Origin: Humitalea sp050632385
GTDB lineage: Bacteria; Pseudomonadota; Alphaproteobacteria; Acetobacterales; Acetobacteraceae
Length of the DNA stretch: 64,000 nucleotides
Assembly (NCBI RefSeq): GCF_050632385.1
Contig: NZ_CP192599.1
Coordinates: forward strand, 2,790,001 to 2,854,000
Direction: 5' to 3'
The position numbers and the translations under genes are program-made. Positions 1-8,926 of this stretch are shown one piece after another. The notes under the pieces are model-generated. The model was not told where the DNA came from, did not search any database, and worked only from the letters and a program-made list of their open reading frames with translations. How positions within the stretch are numbered: position 1 is the stretch's first letter; each line of letters begins with the position of its first letter.

Positions 1-2431
1 ACAGGCGACCGCCCGTGACGACCTCATCCGCGCGCAGCCCGAACAGCACGCCCTGCAGGTCGGAAATGCCGCGCAACTGCATCGGCGCGCGCAGCCCCAG
101 GTCGCGCAGCAGCAGGCGCACATCGCGCGCCCCTTCGGGCAGCGGGCCGGGGTCCGGGCGCACGGCGGGCGGCGGCGCGGTTTGGGCCGATACCGCCGGC
201 ACCACGAAGCAGGCCAGCGCCAGCGCCGCCGCGACACGCGCAGCGGCCTTCGCCCCCGCCCGCTTGGGCTGCACCACATCCGACACGCGCGCCGGCCCTG
301 TCCCGACCGCCGGCTGCGGCTTGCGCGGCGCCGCCTTCAGCATGCCGAACCGGTACTTCACGAAAACCGCCGAGGCCGTCGACGCCACCACATCCTTCAA
401 CGCAAGCAATGGGCGATCCTTTGGCCAATGGTCCCAGTGCAGCCAGGCATCCGGGCGGCCGAAGAACAGGCGCGTCACAGCGCCTTCCTCGGCCAGTGTC
501 TCGATCTCGAAATTCAGGAAGGCCTGGTTGCCCTCCCAATGCAGGACCCGGGCGCGCAGCTCGATCACATCGCCGCAGGTTTGGAAATCAACCCGTACCA
601 TGGCGCCATCGGCGATGCCGATGGGCCGTTCCAGGCGCAGCCTGGCGCCGGACAGGGAAATATCCTCGGTCCGCCCCGCGATGCGCGTGCCGTCCGCCAT
701 GTGCAGGTCGAAGGCCACATCGGCCGGGGCCCGCGCGCGGTTGCGCCCCTGGGTCCGCTCCCGCCCGACCGCGACCGCCGCCGAGACGGGGATCAGGCAC
801 ATGCCCGCCCAGATCGTGTTCAGCAGATAGGCCTGGAATTCCAGCGATCCCCGTTCGCTGGTGAAGCAGCCCCAAATCCCGATACTGAAGCCGACGACCA
901 GCGCCGCCAGCACGATCAGCGCCGGCCACACCGCCCGCAGGTCCAGGTAGTCGGCATGCAAGGTGCCGCCCTTGTCCGTCACGTTGAACTTGCCCTTGCG
1001 GGGATCCCACAGGGTCATCAGCGTGACCGGCAACAACGACGCCGCCAGCGACGCCTCATAGATTTCCGACCAGAAGGAATGGCGGAAGCGCCCGTTCTGC
1101 CGCGCCGTCGTGGCGATGGCGTGGAACAAGTGCGAGCCACCATAGGCGATGATCGCCAGGGGACTGGCGGCGATGACGCTTTCGCCCAGGAACAGGTACA
1201 CCAGTGGCGCCGTCAGGAAGACGATGCGCGGCAGCGAGAACAGGAACGAGAACCCGGCGGTGAAATAGCACAGCCGCTGCAACCAGTTCAGCCCGGCGGC
1301 AAACAGCGTGTTCTCCTGCCGCATGATCTGCAACATGCCGCGCGCCCAGCGCATCCGCTGGCCGATGTGCAGCGCCAGCCGTTCGGTCGCCAGGCCCGCC
1401 GCCAGCGGCACGCGCAGATAGGCGGTGTGCCAGCCCTTCTGCTGCATCAGGAAGGAGCAGTGGCAGTCCTCGGTCACCGTCTGGTGTGGCACGCCGCCCA
1501 CTTCCTCCAGCGCCGTGCGCCGCAGGATGGCGCAGGATCCGCAGAAGAAGGCTGCGTTCCACAGGTCGTTGCCCTGCTGGATCAGCCCGTAGAACAACAG
1601 CCCCTCGTTCGGCACCGGCCGCTTGCGCGCCAGGTTCCGTTCGAACGGGTCGGGGCTGTAGAAATGGTGCGGGGTCTGCACCAGCGCGATGCGCTTATCG
1701 CGCAGCAACCAGCCCACCGTCATCTGCAGGAACGACCGCGTCGGCGCGTGGTCGCAGTCGAAGATCGCCACGAACTCGCCGGTCGTATGCTTCAGCGCGT
1801 GGTTGATGTTGCCGGCCTTCGCACCCTTGTTGTCCGGCCGGATGATGTAGCCGCAGCCCGCTTCCTCCGCAAAAGCGCGGAATTCGGGACGGCGGCCGTC
1901 GTCCAGGATCCAGACGTTCATCTTGTCGCGCGGCCAGTCCATGTTCATCGCGGCCAGCACGGTCGGGCGAACCAGGTCCAGGCTTTCGTTGTAGGATGGG
2001 ATGAACACGTCCACGACAGGCCAGATCGCCGTGTCGCGCGGCATCGGCACCGGCTTGCGGTTCAACGGATAGGCCGATTGCAGGTAGGACAGCAGCAGCA
2101 GGATGCCCGAATAGATTTCCGCCAGCACCAGCCCGACGCCCATCAGCGTCTGCCAGACGGTCTCGAACTCCAGCGTCTCGGTCACGCGCCAGAACAGGTA
2201 GCGGCTGGTGACGATCAGCGACAGCGCGATCAGCGTCAGGCTCGCGGCCTTGGACGGGCTGCGGTTGATGATCATGAAGGCGATGATGCCCGCGATGGTC
2301 AGCACCGATTGTTCGCTGGCCGACATCGGCATGGTGACCACGGCCAGCGCCATCGCCAGCCCAAGCAGGATCGCGACGCCGCGGACGAAGCGCGCGGACA
2401 GGCTGGCGCGTTCCGGCAAAACCATCGACAT
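1..2431 (-). CDS. bcsAB: Fused cellulose synthase BcsA-BcsB, 3' part beyond the window
   Basis: Inner-membrane synthase that polymerises UDP-glucose into cellulose and feeds the chain to the periplasm. The reading frame is open for 810 codons to the left edge. N-terminal membrane segments are followed by the family-2 glycosyltransferase core: LDD near residue 177, FDCDH near 224, FFCGS, TED at 320-322 and QRMRW at 358-362. A PilZ domain that binds cyclic di-GMP follows (RTQGR at 559-563, then DISLSG). After a hydrophobic segment near residue 730 the frame continues, without a stop, into the start of BcsB (VRLLLRDLGLRAPMQLRG and FGLRADEVVT). Such A-B fusions are known from Acetobacteraceae (AcsAB, about 1500 residues). 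The ATG overlaps the bcsQ stop as TGATG, which suggests translational coupling. An ATG two codons later is also possible. Confidence 0.93.
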   Translation of the reverse strand, partial: MSMVLPERASLSARFVRGVAILLGLAMALAVVTMPMSASEQSVLTIAGIIAFMIINRSPSKAASLTLIALSLIVTSRYLFWRVTETLEFETVWQTLMGVGLVLAEIYSGILLLLSYLQSAYPLNRKPVPMPRDTAIWPVVDVFIPSYNESLDLVRPTVLAAMNMDWPRDKMNVWILDDGRRPEFRAFAEEAGCGYIIRPDNKGAKAGNINHALKHTTGEFVAIFDCDHAPTRSFLQMTVGWLLRDKRIALVQTPHHFYSPDPFERNLARKRPVPNEGLLFYGLIQQGNDLWNAAFFCGSCAILRRTALEEVGGVPHQTVTEDCHCSFLMQQKGWHTAYLRVPLAAGLATERLALHIGQRMRWARGMLQIMRQENTLFAAGLNWLQRLCYFTAGFSFLFSLPRIVFLTAPLVYLFLGESVIAASPLAIIAYGGSHLFHAIATTARQNGRFRHSFWSEIYEASLAASLLPVTLMTLWDPRKGKFNVTDKGGTLHADYLDLRAVWPALIVLAALVVGFSIGIWGCFTSERGSLEFQAYLLNTIWAGMCLIPVSAAVAVGRERTQGRNRARAPADVAFDLHMADGTRIAGRTEDISLSGARLRLERPIGIADGAMVRVDFQTCGDVIELRARVLHWEGNQAFLNFEIETLAEEGAVTRLFFGRPDAWLHWDHWPKDRPLLALKDVVASTASAVFVKYRFGMLKAAPRKPQPAVGTGPARVSDVVQPKRAGAKAAARVAAALALACFVVPAVSAQTAPPPAVRPDPGPLPEGARDVRLLLRDLGLRAPMQLRGISDLQGVLFGLRADEVVTGGRL

Positions 2432-3255
2432 CAGCGCAGTCCCCAGTCGAACAAGGCAGGATAGACACCGCGCCGGCGGCCGGACGGGACAAGCCCCGCA
2501 CGCCGGACGATCGCATCGGTCACCAGGTTGATGTCATCGACAGCGCCGCCCGTGCCGGCAGCCTGGTCGGCGACCAGGCGCTTCTCGGCCAGCGCCTCGG
2601 CCACGCGGTCATCGCGGCAGATCGCGCCCAGAAGGCGGTCGCCGAGGGCCTGCACCGCCAGGTCCATCACCGTGGCGCTCAGGGGGCTGTCCAGATCGAC
2701 CTGGTTCAGCACCACCGCCGTGCGCGCCGCGGCCCGCGCCGCCATGGTGCCGGGGCCGAAATGCCGCCCGGCCGCGACATCCGGCATCAGCGAACCGCTG
2801 CCGGCATCCGACAACAGCACCACCACCAGCAGGTCGACCAGCGGCAGGACCGCCGACAGGGCGGCGCTGGCGCCGGGCGGGGTGTCCAGGATCACGACCT
2901 GCGCCGGATCGGCCAGCATGTCGCGCACCGGGCCAGCCAGAAGCTCCGGCTGGTTCATCAGCGCGAGCCCGAGTTCCAGCGCCTGGCGCTGGTCCACCGT
3001 GCCATGCGGCAACACACGCACGCCGCTGGCGGTATCCCGCACCGAGGTCTGCCAACCCTGCCGCCGGCCGAGATCGGCGACAAACCCCTGTTCGTCGCGC
3101 ATCGGCCGGCCGAGGTGCAGCCGCAACGCGTTCTGCGGATCGAGGTCGATCGCCAGCACGGCGTGCCCCCGCCGCGCCAGGATGGCGGCGATCTGCGCGA
3201 CCAGCGTGGTCTTGCCCACGCCGCCCTTGGGCGAGGTGACGGCGATCAACGGCAT
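2431..3255 (-). CDS. bcsQ: Cellulose biosynthesis ATPase BcsQ (ParA/MinD family)
   Basis: A 274-residue P-loop ATPase of the MinD/ParA superfamily that helps place or assemble the cellulose synthase complex at the inner membrane. The deviant Walker A motif KGGVGKTT lies at residues 10-17, Walker B-like ILDTPPG near residue 125, and the early aspartate in AIDLDPQNA is present. I chose the ATG at 3255 because the family starts a few residues before the P-loop; a longer frame upstream is arginine-rich and unlike the family. It lies 25 bases after the proline-rich gene and its TGA overlaps the bcsAB ATG by one base, so the three genes should form one transcript. BcsQ beside a fused bcsAB is a less usual combination, which supports the assignment only by context. 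Confidence 0.85.
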   Translation of the reverse strand: MPLIAVTSPKGGVGKTTLVAQIAAILARRGHAVLAIDLDPQNALRLHLGRPMRDEQGFVADLGRRQGWQTSVRDTASGVRVLPHGTVDQRQALELGLALMNQPELLAGPVRDMLADPAQVVILDTPPGASAALSAVLPLVDLLVVVLLSDAGSGSLMPDVAAGRHFGPGTMAARAAARTAVVLNQVDLDSPLSATVMDLAVQALGDRLLGAICRDDRVAEALAEKRLVADQAAGTGGAVDDINLVTDAIVRRAGLVPSGRRRGVYPALFDWGLR

Positions 3256-3280
3256 GCGCGTGCGACCATGACGGCGTGCA

Positions 3281-4159
3281 TCAGCGGCCCGACGGCGGGA
3301 TGGCGGCCGCGACGTCGCCATCCGGCCGGTTGGAACGGCGCCGGAGCCGATTCTGGATGTCCTGCTCGACGACGGGCGGCGGTGCGCCCTGCCGGGCGGC
3401 AGGCATCGGCACCTCGGGGGGCGGACCAGGGTCGCGGAACGCCGCCGCGGTCTCGTCGATCAGGGAAAACGCCCGGCGCGTGTCACGCGCGGCGATCGGG
3501 GTGCCGTCCTCGGTCGCCGCGCGCAGACGCGCCATGGCCGATGTCGGCCGCCGGCCGGCGGCGGGGCGCGCCGGCGGCTCGGGCGGCGGCGGATGGGGAT
3601 AGGCCTGGGGCGGGTATCCCGGCGGGGGGTATCCCGGCGGTTGGTAACCCTGGGGCGGATAACCGGCGGGCGGATAGCCCGGTGGTGGGTATCCGGGCGG
3701 CGGGTATCCGGGTGGCGGGTATCCGGGTGGCGGGTATCCGGGTGGCGGGTATCCGGGCGCCGGCGCATACCCTTGGGGCGCATAGCCCGGATAGAACTGC
3801 GGCGGCGGCGGCGGGGGCGCCGGATAGGGCGCCACGAAAACCGGCTGTGCCCAATACGCGGGCGCCGGGGGCGCCATCGGCGGCGCGGATGGTGCCGCGA
3901 CCGGCAATGGCGGCGCGGCGGGTGCCACGTCGGCCACCACCAGCGGCGCGGCTTGCATCGGCTCGGGCGCGGACGCTTCGACCACCACCGCATCCTCGAC
4001 CAGCGGATCGGCCGTCACTTCGACCAAGTCGGTAACGATGATCTCGGGCAGTTCAGGCGGCACAAGCGGAATATCGTCGAACAACACCGCCTGATACGGG
4101 ATGTATCGGATGTCCTTCAGCCCGCAGGCCTTGGCAAGATTCGCAATCTCCCGCTCCAC
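3281..4159 (-). CDS. Proline-rich cellulose operon protein (BcsP/BcsO/BcsR-like)
   Basis: About 292 residues from a GTG start; an in-frame GTG 63 bases further upstream is possible but would add an unlikely leader. The first 25 residues (EREIANLAKACGLKDIRYIPY) resemble the short N-terminal segment seen in BcsP/BcsR-type proteins, where a small helical domain precedes a low-complexity tail. The middle is alanine- and proline-rich and contains about nine GYPPP units encoded by a 15-base DNA repeat. The C-terminus is arginine-rich. There is no signal peptide or membrane segment. As the first gene before bcsQ and bcsAB it is probably an accessory or scaffold protein of the synthase. The naming is tentative, because proline-rich proteins align poorly and similar low-complexity tails arise independently. 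Confidence 0.55.
   Translation of the reverse strand: MEREIANLAKACGLKDIRYIPYQAVLFDDIPLVPPELPEIIVTDLVEVTADPLVEDAVVVEASAPEPMQAAPLVVADVAPAAPPLPVAAPSAPPMAPPAPAYWAQPVFVAPYPAPPPPPPQFYPGYAPQGYAPAPGYPPPGYPPPGYPPPGYPPPGYPPPGYPPAGYPPQGYQPPGYPPPGYPPQAYPHPPPPEPPARPAAGRRPTSAMARLRAATEDGTPIAARDTRRAFSLIDETAAAFRDPGPPPEVPMPAARQGAPPPVVEQDIQNRLRRRSNRPDGDVAAAIPPSGR
3605..3770. repeat. 15-base tandem repeat coding GYPPP units
   Basis: On the plus strand the unit GGCGGGTATCCGGGT (15 bases) is repeated with small changes through this stretch, with the cleanest copies between 3695 and 3755. Because the unit is a multiple of three it codes for repeated Gly-Tyr-Pro-Pro-Pro in the minus-strand gene, and copy number can change by slippage without breaking the frame. 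Confidence 0.85.
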
Positions 4160-4249
4160 TCGAGCGCATCCCCTTTTGGAATGAATAGAACCACCACCAT
4201 AACGGGCAAGCGGCCAGACCACGCAACCCGTATAGCAAAACTAGTAAAC

Positions 4250-4277
4250 AAAACCGTCGGTCGTAAAGAAAACCGTC
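4250..4277. promoter_or_regulatory. Direct repeats in the leader of the cellulose operon
   Basis: The 116 bases between the DUF4139 gene and the proline-rich gene are unusually AT-rich for this genome and are the likely promoter region of the bcs operon. They hold two copies of AAAACCGTC, at 4250-4258 and 4269-4277, spaced 19 bases start to start, about two helical turns. This is compatible with a paired operator, but no regulator is known. The second copy overlaps the stop codon of the preceding gene. Confidence 0.25.
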
Positions 4278-6270
4278 AGCCCCCCGTAAGCACCTGCACG
4301 CGTCCCGTCCAGGCTTCCCAGGCCGCATCCGCCGCGGCACCGGCACGCTCGACGTTCAGGCTCGCCTCGTTCAGGCGGCGGCGCGCGGTTTCGCGTTCCG
4401 GACCGCTGCGGTCATCGGCCGCCTGTCGCGCGCGCGCCAGGGCCGCCTCGGCCGCGGCAAGGTCCTTCAGCTTTTCGCGCATGGTGTCCAGCAAGACGCG
4501 TGCCTCGGCCAGTCGCGTCACGGTTTCGGCCAGCACCGGCCGTCCCGGCGCATCGGCCGGCAGGCGTTCCAGCAGCGTGCGCAACGATTCCAGCGTGCCG
4601 GGACCACCCGGCAGGCGGCGGATATTCTGCTCCAGGTCGAAGCCACGCCAGGGGATGCGCGGCGGATCGCCCAGGCCCGCATCCCACAGCCGGATCTCGG
4701 TGCTGGTCTCGCGTTCGAAGGCCAGGGTCAGGGTCACCGGCCGCCCGTCCAGCCGCACCTCGTGCCGCAAGCCGAAATCGCCCTCCGCCGCGACGGTGAA
4801 GCGCGGGCTCATGCCCGGCCGGCGGGCCAGGTCGATCAGCATCGGCCCGGCCGTGCCCTTGGGGTCCACCGCCAGCGACACCTCCTGCCGCTGGATCGAC
4901 GTCACCCAGATGCCGCCGCGCCTGCGCTCCACCCGTATCGGCCGGTCGGTACTGCCGCCGCCCGGGGTGATCTGCACGTCGCGGTCGCGGGCAAAGGCCA
5001 GCAGGCGCTGGTCGCCGACCGGCCATGCCCGCACCTCGGCATCGCCCAGATACCCCCCCGCCTCCGCGCCCGCATTGCCGAAGACCGAAGCCAGCGCATC
5101 GGGCAGCGCGCTGCCGCTGCCATTGGTCACCCGCACCGCCGCCAGCGGATTGCGTGCCGACAGATCCTGCACCCACCACACCCGTTCGGCCGGGATGCGG
5201 GCATCCAGGAAGGGCAGGTTCGCCGTCTGCCCCGCCCGCAGCCCGATCGGCTGCGGCAGGCGGAAGGCGACCCGCCCGGCCGAGGCCGCGGCGATGGCGG
5301 GTGCCGCGATGGCGCTGGCCTCGGCCATCGCCGTGGCTGGCGCACCCGCCGCGCTGCGCATCATCGGCGCGGCCATCGCCATGGGCGCCGAGGCTGGCGG
5401 CGGCGGCGGCCGCGCGCCGGTATCGGCCTGCACCCGCACCGCATCGGCCACCCGCACCGGCATGCGCGGGCGTTCCGGCCGGATCGGGGTGTAGAGCGCC
5501 TGTTGAAACGCCGCCGCCTCACCCGACACCAGCGTCAGCGCCACATCGTCCCAATCACTGCCGGTCGCGTTCTCGACCACGGCCCAGGCCTGGATTCGCG
5601 CCTCGCCTGGCGCCCCGAGGGCCGGGACGAACAGCCGGTAGGATGGCTTCCACACCGGCGCCCCGGCGACATAGCCGACCGAGACATCGCGCCTGCGGTC
5701 CCCGGTCAGCGCGATCTCGATCTGGCGTTCATCGGCGCTGCGGGCGGCGGCCATCGCCTCGCCAGCGCGGGCGATGCGGGCGCCAAGGCCCGTATCGGCA
5801 AACCGCACCGCATCGCCGTCGCTGAGGGTGACACTGCGCAGCCCCTCGGCCGTGATCAGGGTCAGGCGCAGCGCGCCCTCCTCGGCCTCCGCCACATCGG
5901 CGATGCGCCCTTCCGCGCCACCGGCCAGCACCTGCTGCCCGCGCAGCGCGCCCAGCAGCGCGACGCGGCTGGAAAAATCATCCGGGCGCAGCGGCAACCC
6001 GCGAAACGCCTCGGCCAACAAATCCTGCGCCGGCAGCCGCACGCCGACCACGGCCCCCGCCGGATCGGCGACGGACAGCGAGCGCAGCAGATCGTCCACA
6101 TCGATCAACGGCAGGCGGAAGGTCGCGACCGCCCCGGCCTCGACCGGCCCCGCGCGTTCCACCTGCGCGACGCCCGCCGAGGACAGCGTGACGCTGCGCA
6201 CCGGCAGGTCGGCGGCCGCGGCGGGCAGGGCCACGCTGGCAAGCAAAAGGGCGGCGAGGCTTGGGCGCAT
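4276..6270 (-). CDS. Exported DUF4139 domain protein (mucoidy inhibitor A-like)
   Basis: A 664-residue protein with a clear Sec signal peptide (MRPSLAALLLASVALPAAAA). It has an N-terminal beta-rich domain with VTLSSAGVAQVER, the typical opening of DUF4140/DUF4139 proteins. A central DUF4139 part includes VGYVAGAPVWKPSYRLFV near residue 200 and AWAVVENATGSDWDDVALTLVSGE near 250, each characteristic of the family, although the exact function is unknown. The region around residues 290-360 is alanine- and methionine-rich linker. The C-terminal 90 residues are rich in Arg, Glu and Ala and likely helical or coiled-coil. It stands alone between the D-aminoacylase and the bcs operon, all on the same strand. 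Family membership is secure; the role, probably in the periplasm or cell surface, is not. Confidence 0.8.
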   Translation of the reverse strand: MRPSLAALLLASVALPAAAADLPVRSVTLSSAGVAQVERAGPVEAGAVATFRLPLIDVDDLLRSLSVADPAGAVVGVRLPAQDLLAEAFRGLPLRPDDFSSRVALLGALRGQQVLAGGAEGRIADVAEAEEGALRLTLITAEGLRSVTLSDGDAVRFADTGLGARIARAGEAMAAARSADERQIEIALTGDRRRDVSVGYVAGAPVWKPSYRLFVPALGAPGEARIQAWAVVENATGSDWDDVALTLVSGEAAAFQQALYTPIRPERPRMPVRVADAVRVQADTGARPPPPPASAPMAMAAPMMRSAAGAPATAMAEASAIAAPAIAAASAGRVAFRLPQPIGLRAGQTANLPFLDARIPAERVWWVQDLSARNPLAAVRVTNGSGSALPDALASVFGNAGAEAGGYLGDAEVRAWPVGDQRLLAFARDRDVQITPGGGSTDRPIRVERRRGGIWVTSIQRQEVSLAVDPKGTAGPMLIDLARRPGMSPRFTVAAEGDFGLRHEVRLDGRPVTLTLAFERETSTEIRLWDAGLGDPPRIPWRGFDLEQNIRRLPGGPGTLESLRTLLERLPADAPGRPVLAETVTRLAEARVLLDTMREKLKDLAAAEAALARARQAADDRSGPERETARRRLNEASLNVERAGAAADAAWEAWTGRVQVLTGG

Positions 6271-6317
6271 GACGGGATCCTCCGGGGCGCGAACCTACGC
6301 ACGAACCCGCCGCGCGG

Positions 6318-7769
6318 TCACGCCCGGTTGCGTGTCACCAAACGTCCCGGCTTGGCACCCGTCGCCGCCCCCTTGGCGAAGGTTACCGCGCCATTGGCCC
6401 AGACTTCCTCGATCCCCTCGCTCATCACCGTCGGCGTTTCGAAAGTGGCACGATCGATCACGGTTGCGGGATCGAACAGCACCAGGTCCGCGAAGCCGCC
6501 CACGCGGATCGTGCCGCGATCGACCATGCCATAGGTTTCCGCGACCCGGCCGGTCATCTTGTGCACGGCGGTTTCCATGCTGAACAAGCCAAGCCCGCGC
6601 GCGTAATACCCCAGCACGCGCGGAAACGTCCCCCACAGCCGCGGATGCGGAAACGCATCATGCGGAATGCCGTCCGATCCGATCATCGACAGCGGATGCG
6701 CCATGATCCGGCGCACATCCTCTTCATCCATCTGGAAGGTGATCTGCCCGGCTGGCAGCAATTGTTTGGCCGCCGATTTGATATCGGTGTTCCAACCGCG
6801 CGCGATCTCCTTCAGGTCCTTGCCCGCCATTTCCGGATGCGGCACCGACCAGGTGACGATCACCCGCATGTCGTCGCGCAAACGATCCGGCATCAGCACG
6901 GTCGATCCGGCCGGATAGGGATACATGTCGAAGGCCATGGGCTGGGACGCCGCGATGGCCTCGATCAGCGGCAGGGTCTGCGTGCTGCGCCCCCAGTTTT
7001 CCGGCAGCGAGCATTTGTGGTGGCTGATATGGACCTGCACGCCGACGCGCTTGCCGATCTTGGCGGTCTCCTCGATCGAGGCGCAGATCTGGTCCCCCTC
7101 ATCCCGCATATGGGTCGAATAGAGACCGCCCGTCGGGCGCAGCGCCTGGGCGACCGCCATCACCTCCTCGGTCGTCGCATGCATGTTGGGCGGGTAGTAG
7201 AGGCCGGTGGAAAAGCCCGACGCGCCCTCGGCCAGCGCCTGCTTCAGGCGGCGGTGCATGTGCTCGATCTCGCCATCCTTGGCCGGTCGCAGGACGTCGC
7301 CATCCATCGCCTCCACCCGCATCGTCTGATGGCCGATCAGGGCATAGGTGTTCACCTCGGAACCCTGGCGCTTCAGCGCGTCGGCATACTCGGAAAAATC
7401 GCCAAAGCGCCACCAGCCCTCGGCGCCGATCAGGTCCAGCGGCGGCGGCGGCATCGCCTTGAACCGCGCCGGCGACAGGCTGACACCGCAATTGCCGACG
7501 ACGACGGTGGTGACACCCTGGCTGATCTTGCAGGTCATGCAGGCCGGGCCGCAGAGCACCGCGCGATCATCATGCGTATGCGCATCGATGAAGCCGGGTG
7601 CCACCGCACGCCCGGTGCCGATGATCTCGCGATCGGCCGTGGCGGCCCCCAGGTCGCCGACCGCGGTGATGCGATCGCCGGTCACGCCGACATCCGCAAT
7701 GAACCGCGACGCCCCCGTGCCATCGAAGACGGTGACGTCACGCAGAATCAGGTCGCAGCGCAGGGCCAT
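6318..7769 (-). CDS. N-acyl-D-amino-acid deacylase (D-aminoacylase)
   Basis: A 483-residue zinc amidohydrolase that removes acyl groups from N-acyl-D-amino acids. The start (LILRDVTVFDGTGA) and GFIDAHTHDD at residues 59-68, with the metal-binding HxH, are typical of the superfamily. The D-aminoacylase subgroup is shown by the cysteine metal ligand in VVGNCGVS (C94) and by VHISHHK in the middle. The C-terminus has the usual GFADLVLFDPATV barrel-closing motif. There is no signal peptide, so it should be cytoplasmic. It is divergent from the aspartate dehydrogenase gene across a 94-base gap. Related enzymes act on D-aspartate and D-glutamate derivatives, so the pairing with aspartate dehydrogenase is suggestive, but the substrate cannot be read from the sequence. 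Confidence 0.88.
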   Translation of the reverse strand: MALRCDLILRDVTVFDGTGASRFIADVGVTGDRITAVGDLGAATADREIIGTGRAVAPGFIDAHTHDDRAVLCGPACMTCKISQGVTTVVVGNCGVSLSPARFKAMPPPPLDLIGAEGWWRFGDFSEYADALKRQGSEVNTYALIGHQTMRVEAMDGDVLRPAKDGEIEHMHRRLKQALAEGASGFSTGLYYPPNMHATTEEVMAVAQALRPTGGLYSTHMRDEGDQICASIEETAKIGKRVGVQVHISHHKCSLPENWGRSTQTLPLIEAIAASQPMAFDMYPYPAGSTVLMPDRLRDDMRVIVTWSVPHPEMAGKDLKEIARGWNTDIKSAAKQLLPAGQITFQMDEEDVRRIMAHPLSMIGSDGIPHDAFPHPRLWGTFPRVLGYYARGLGLFSMETAVHKMTGRVAETYGMVDRGTIRVGGFADLVLFDPATVIDRATFETPTVMSEGIEEVWANGAVTFAKGAATGAKPGRLVTRNRA

Positions 7770-7863
7770 GGGGGAACTCCTTCGCCGTCATCCTGGCCGC
7801 GCCGGCCGATAAGCGAAAGGCCACCGCCTTGCCCAATCCGCCGATGCCCATAGTCTTGGCGGC

Positions 7864-8652
7864 GTGACACAACCCCCTGCCCGCTTCGCCATCCTGGGTT
7901 TCGGCCGCATCGGCCGCCGCATCGCCCGCCTGCGCCCCGATGTCGCCGCGGTGCTGGTGCGCCCCGGACAAGAGGACGCGGCCCGCGCCCTGCTGCCCGG
8001 CGCGCTGATCGCGACGACGCTGGACGCGGTGCTCGCGACCAAGCCACGCATGGTGGTCGAGGTCGCGGGCCAGGCCCTGCTGCGCGCCGCCGCGGTGCCG
8101 GTGCTGCGGGCGGGGTTGGACCTGGTCCCGCTGTCGCTCGGCGCCTTCTGCGACGACGCCTTCTTCGCCGAGGCCAGCGCCGCCGCAGGCCCCGGCCGCC
8201 TGGTGATCCCGCCCGGCACCATGGGCTCGCTCGACCTGCTCGGCGCCGCCCGCGAATCGGGGCTGACCGCCGTCAGCTACACATCCAGCCGCCCACCCCG
8301 CGGCCTGGCCCGCACGCTGCTGAAGGACCGCTTCGACCTGGATGCGCTGACCGAGGCGACGCTGGTCTGGTCCGGCACCGCGCGCGACGCCGGCCGCGAC
8401 TTCCCCGACAACTGCAACCTGACCGTCGGCATCGCCCTGGCCGGCATGGGGCTGGACGCCACGCGCGTCGAGATGATCGCCGACCCCGCCGCCATCCGCA
8501 CAACACACCGCCTGACCTTCTCCTCCGGCGGATCGGATGGCTGCCTGGTGGTCGAGGCACCGCCGATTCCGCCCGGCGGCGACCCCGCCGACCTCGCGGC
8601 CTTCAGCATCCTGCGCCTGCTGCGACGCTGGCAGGATCCGGTCTTCGTCTAG
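7864..8652 (+). CDS. nadX: L-aspartate dehydrogenase family protein
   Basis: A 262-residue NAD(P)-dependent dehydrogenase of the aspartate dehydrogenase (NadX, DUF108) family, which interconverts aspartate and oxaloacetate or iminoaspartate. The Rossmann motif FGRIGRRIA begins at residue 13. The C-terminal substrate domain carries the family pattern ARDAGRDFPDNCNLTVGIALAG, followed by MIADPAAIRTTHRLTF, matching the usual FPxNxN and ADP...H blocks. The start is GTG, close to the first secondary-structure element and with no better ATG upstream. In some bacteria this enzyme feeds NAD synthesis; no nadA or nadC lies nearby, so here it may instead serve amino-acid catabolism. The 3' end runs directly into the first copy of the hairpin repeat. 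Confidence 0.8.
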   Translation: MTQPPARFAILGFGRIGRRIARLRPDVAAVLVRPGQEDAARALLPGALIATTLDAVLATKPRMVVEVAGQALLRAAAVPVLRAGLDLVPLSLGAFCDDAFFAEASAAAGPGRLVIPPGTMGSLDLLGAARESGLTAVSYTSSRPPRGLARTLLKDRFDLDALTEATLVWSGTARDAGRDFPDNCNLTVGIALAGMGLDATRVEMIADPAAIRTTHRLTFSSGGSDGCLVVEAPPIPPGGDPADLAAFSILRLLRRWQDPVFV

Positions 8653-8663
8653 GGGCGGAAAAA

Positions 8664-8913
8664 CGGGAGAGTTGCGCCGTGGAAGGGGCTGTTCGCCCCC
8701 TCCACACCTCCCCCAACCAGGGGCCGCCGCCCCTGGACCGGCGCGATGTATTGGCAAACGAAAGGGAGGGGCATGGCCCGCCCTCGATCAAGGGAGCCCC
8801 CGTGACGCCCCTCCCTTTCGTTTGCCAAATCCCGTGGGTTTCCAAGGGGCCACGGCCCCTTGGTGGGGAGAGTTTGAGAGGGGCAAAGCCCCTTTCAAAG
8901 CGCCACCTCCCCC
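8664..8913. repeat. Multi-hairpin intergenic repeat, copy 1
   Basis: Between the convergent 3' ends of nadX and the papain-like gene. Order: an outer arm with hairpin GGGGC..GCCCC (8695-8699), hairpin B CAGGGGC-CGCC-GCCCCTG (8718-8735), central stem 8751-8772 paired perfectly with 8807-8828 around a 34-base loop, hairpin D CCAAGGGGC-CACG-GCCCCTTGG (8842-8863), and an outer arm with AGGGGC-AAA-GCCCCT (8879-8893). The outer ends are themselves roughly inverted. Core orientation type 1. Confidence 0.9.
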
Positions 8914-8926
8914 GTTCTCCTCGCCC

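Noticed and set aside
182..2464. Very long open frames on the plus strand opposite bcsAB, and similar long frames opposite many other genes
   Set aside because: They are the product of high GC content with few stop codons. Their translations are rich in Arg, Gln and His with no family pattern, while the opposite strand carries clear protein motifs.
3605..3770. CRISPR-like array
   Set aside because: The 15-base units follow one another without spacers and code for GYPPP within a gene.
8664..8913. Small open frames inside the repeats with peptides such as GFAPLKLSPPGAAAPG
   Set aside because: The same peptide-like strings recur in all five copies on both strands and follow from the hairpin sequence. 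No ribosome site or consistent start is present.
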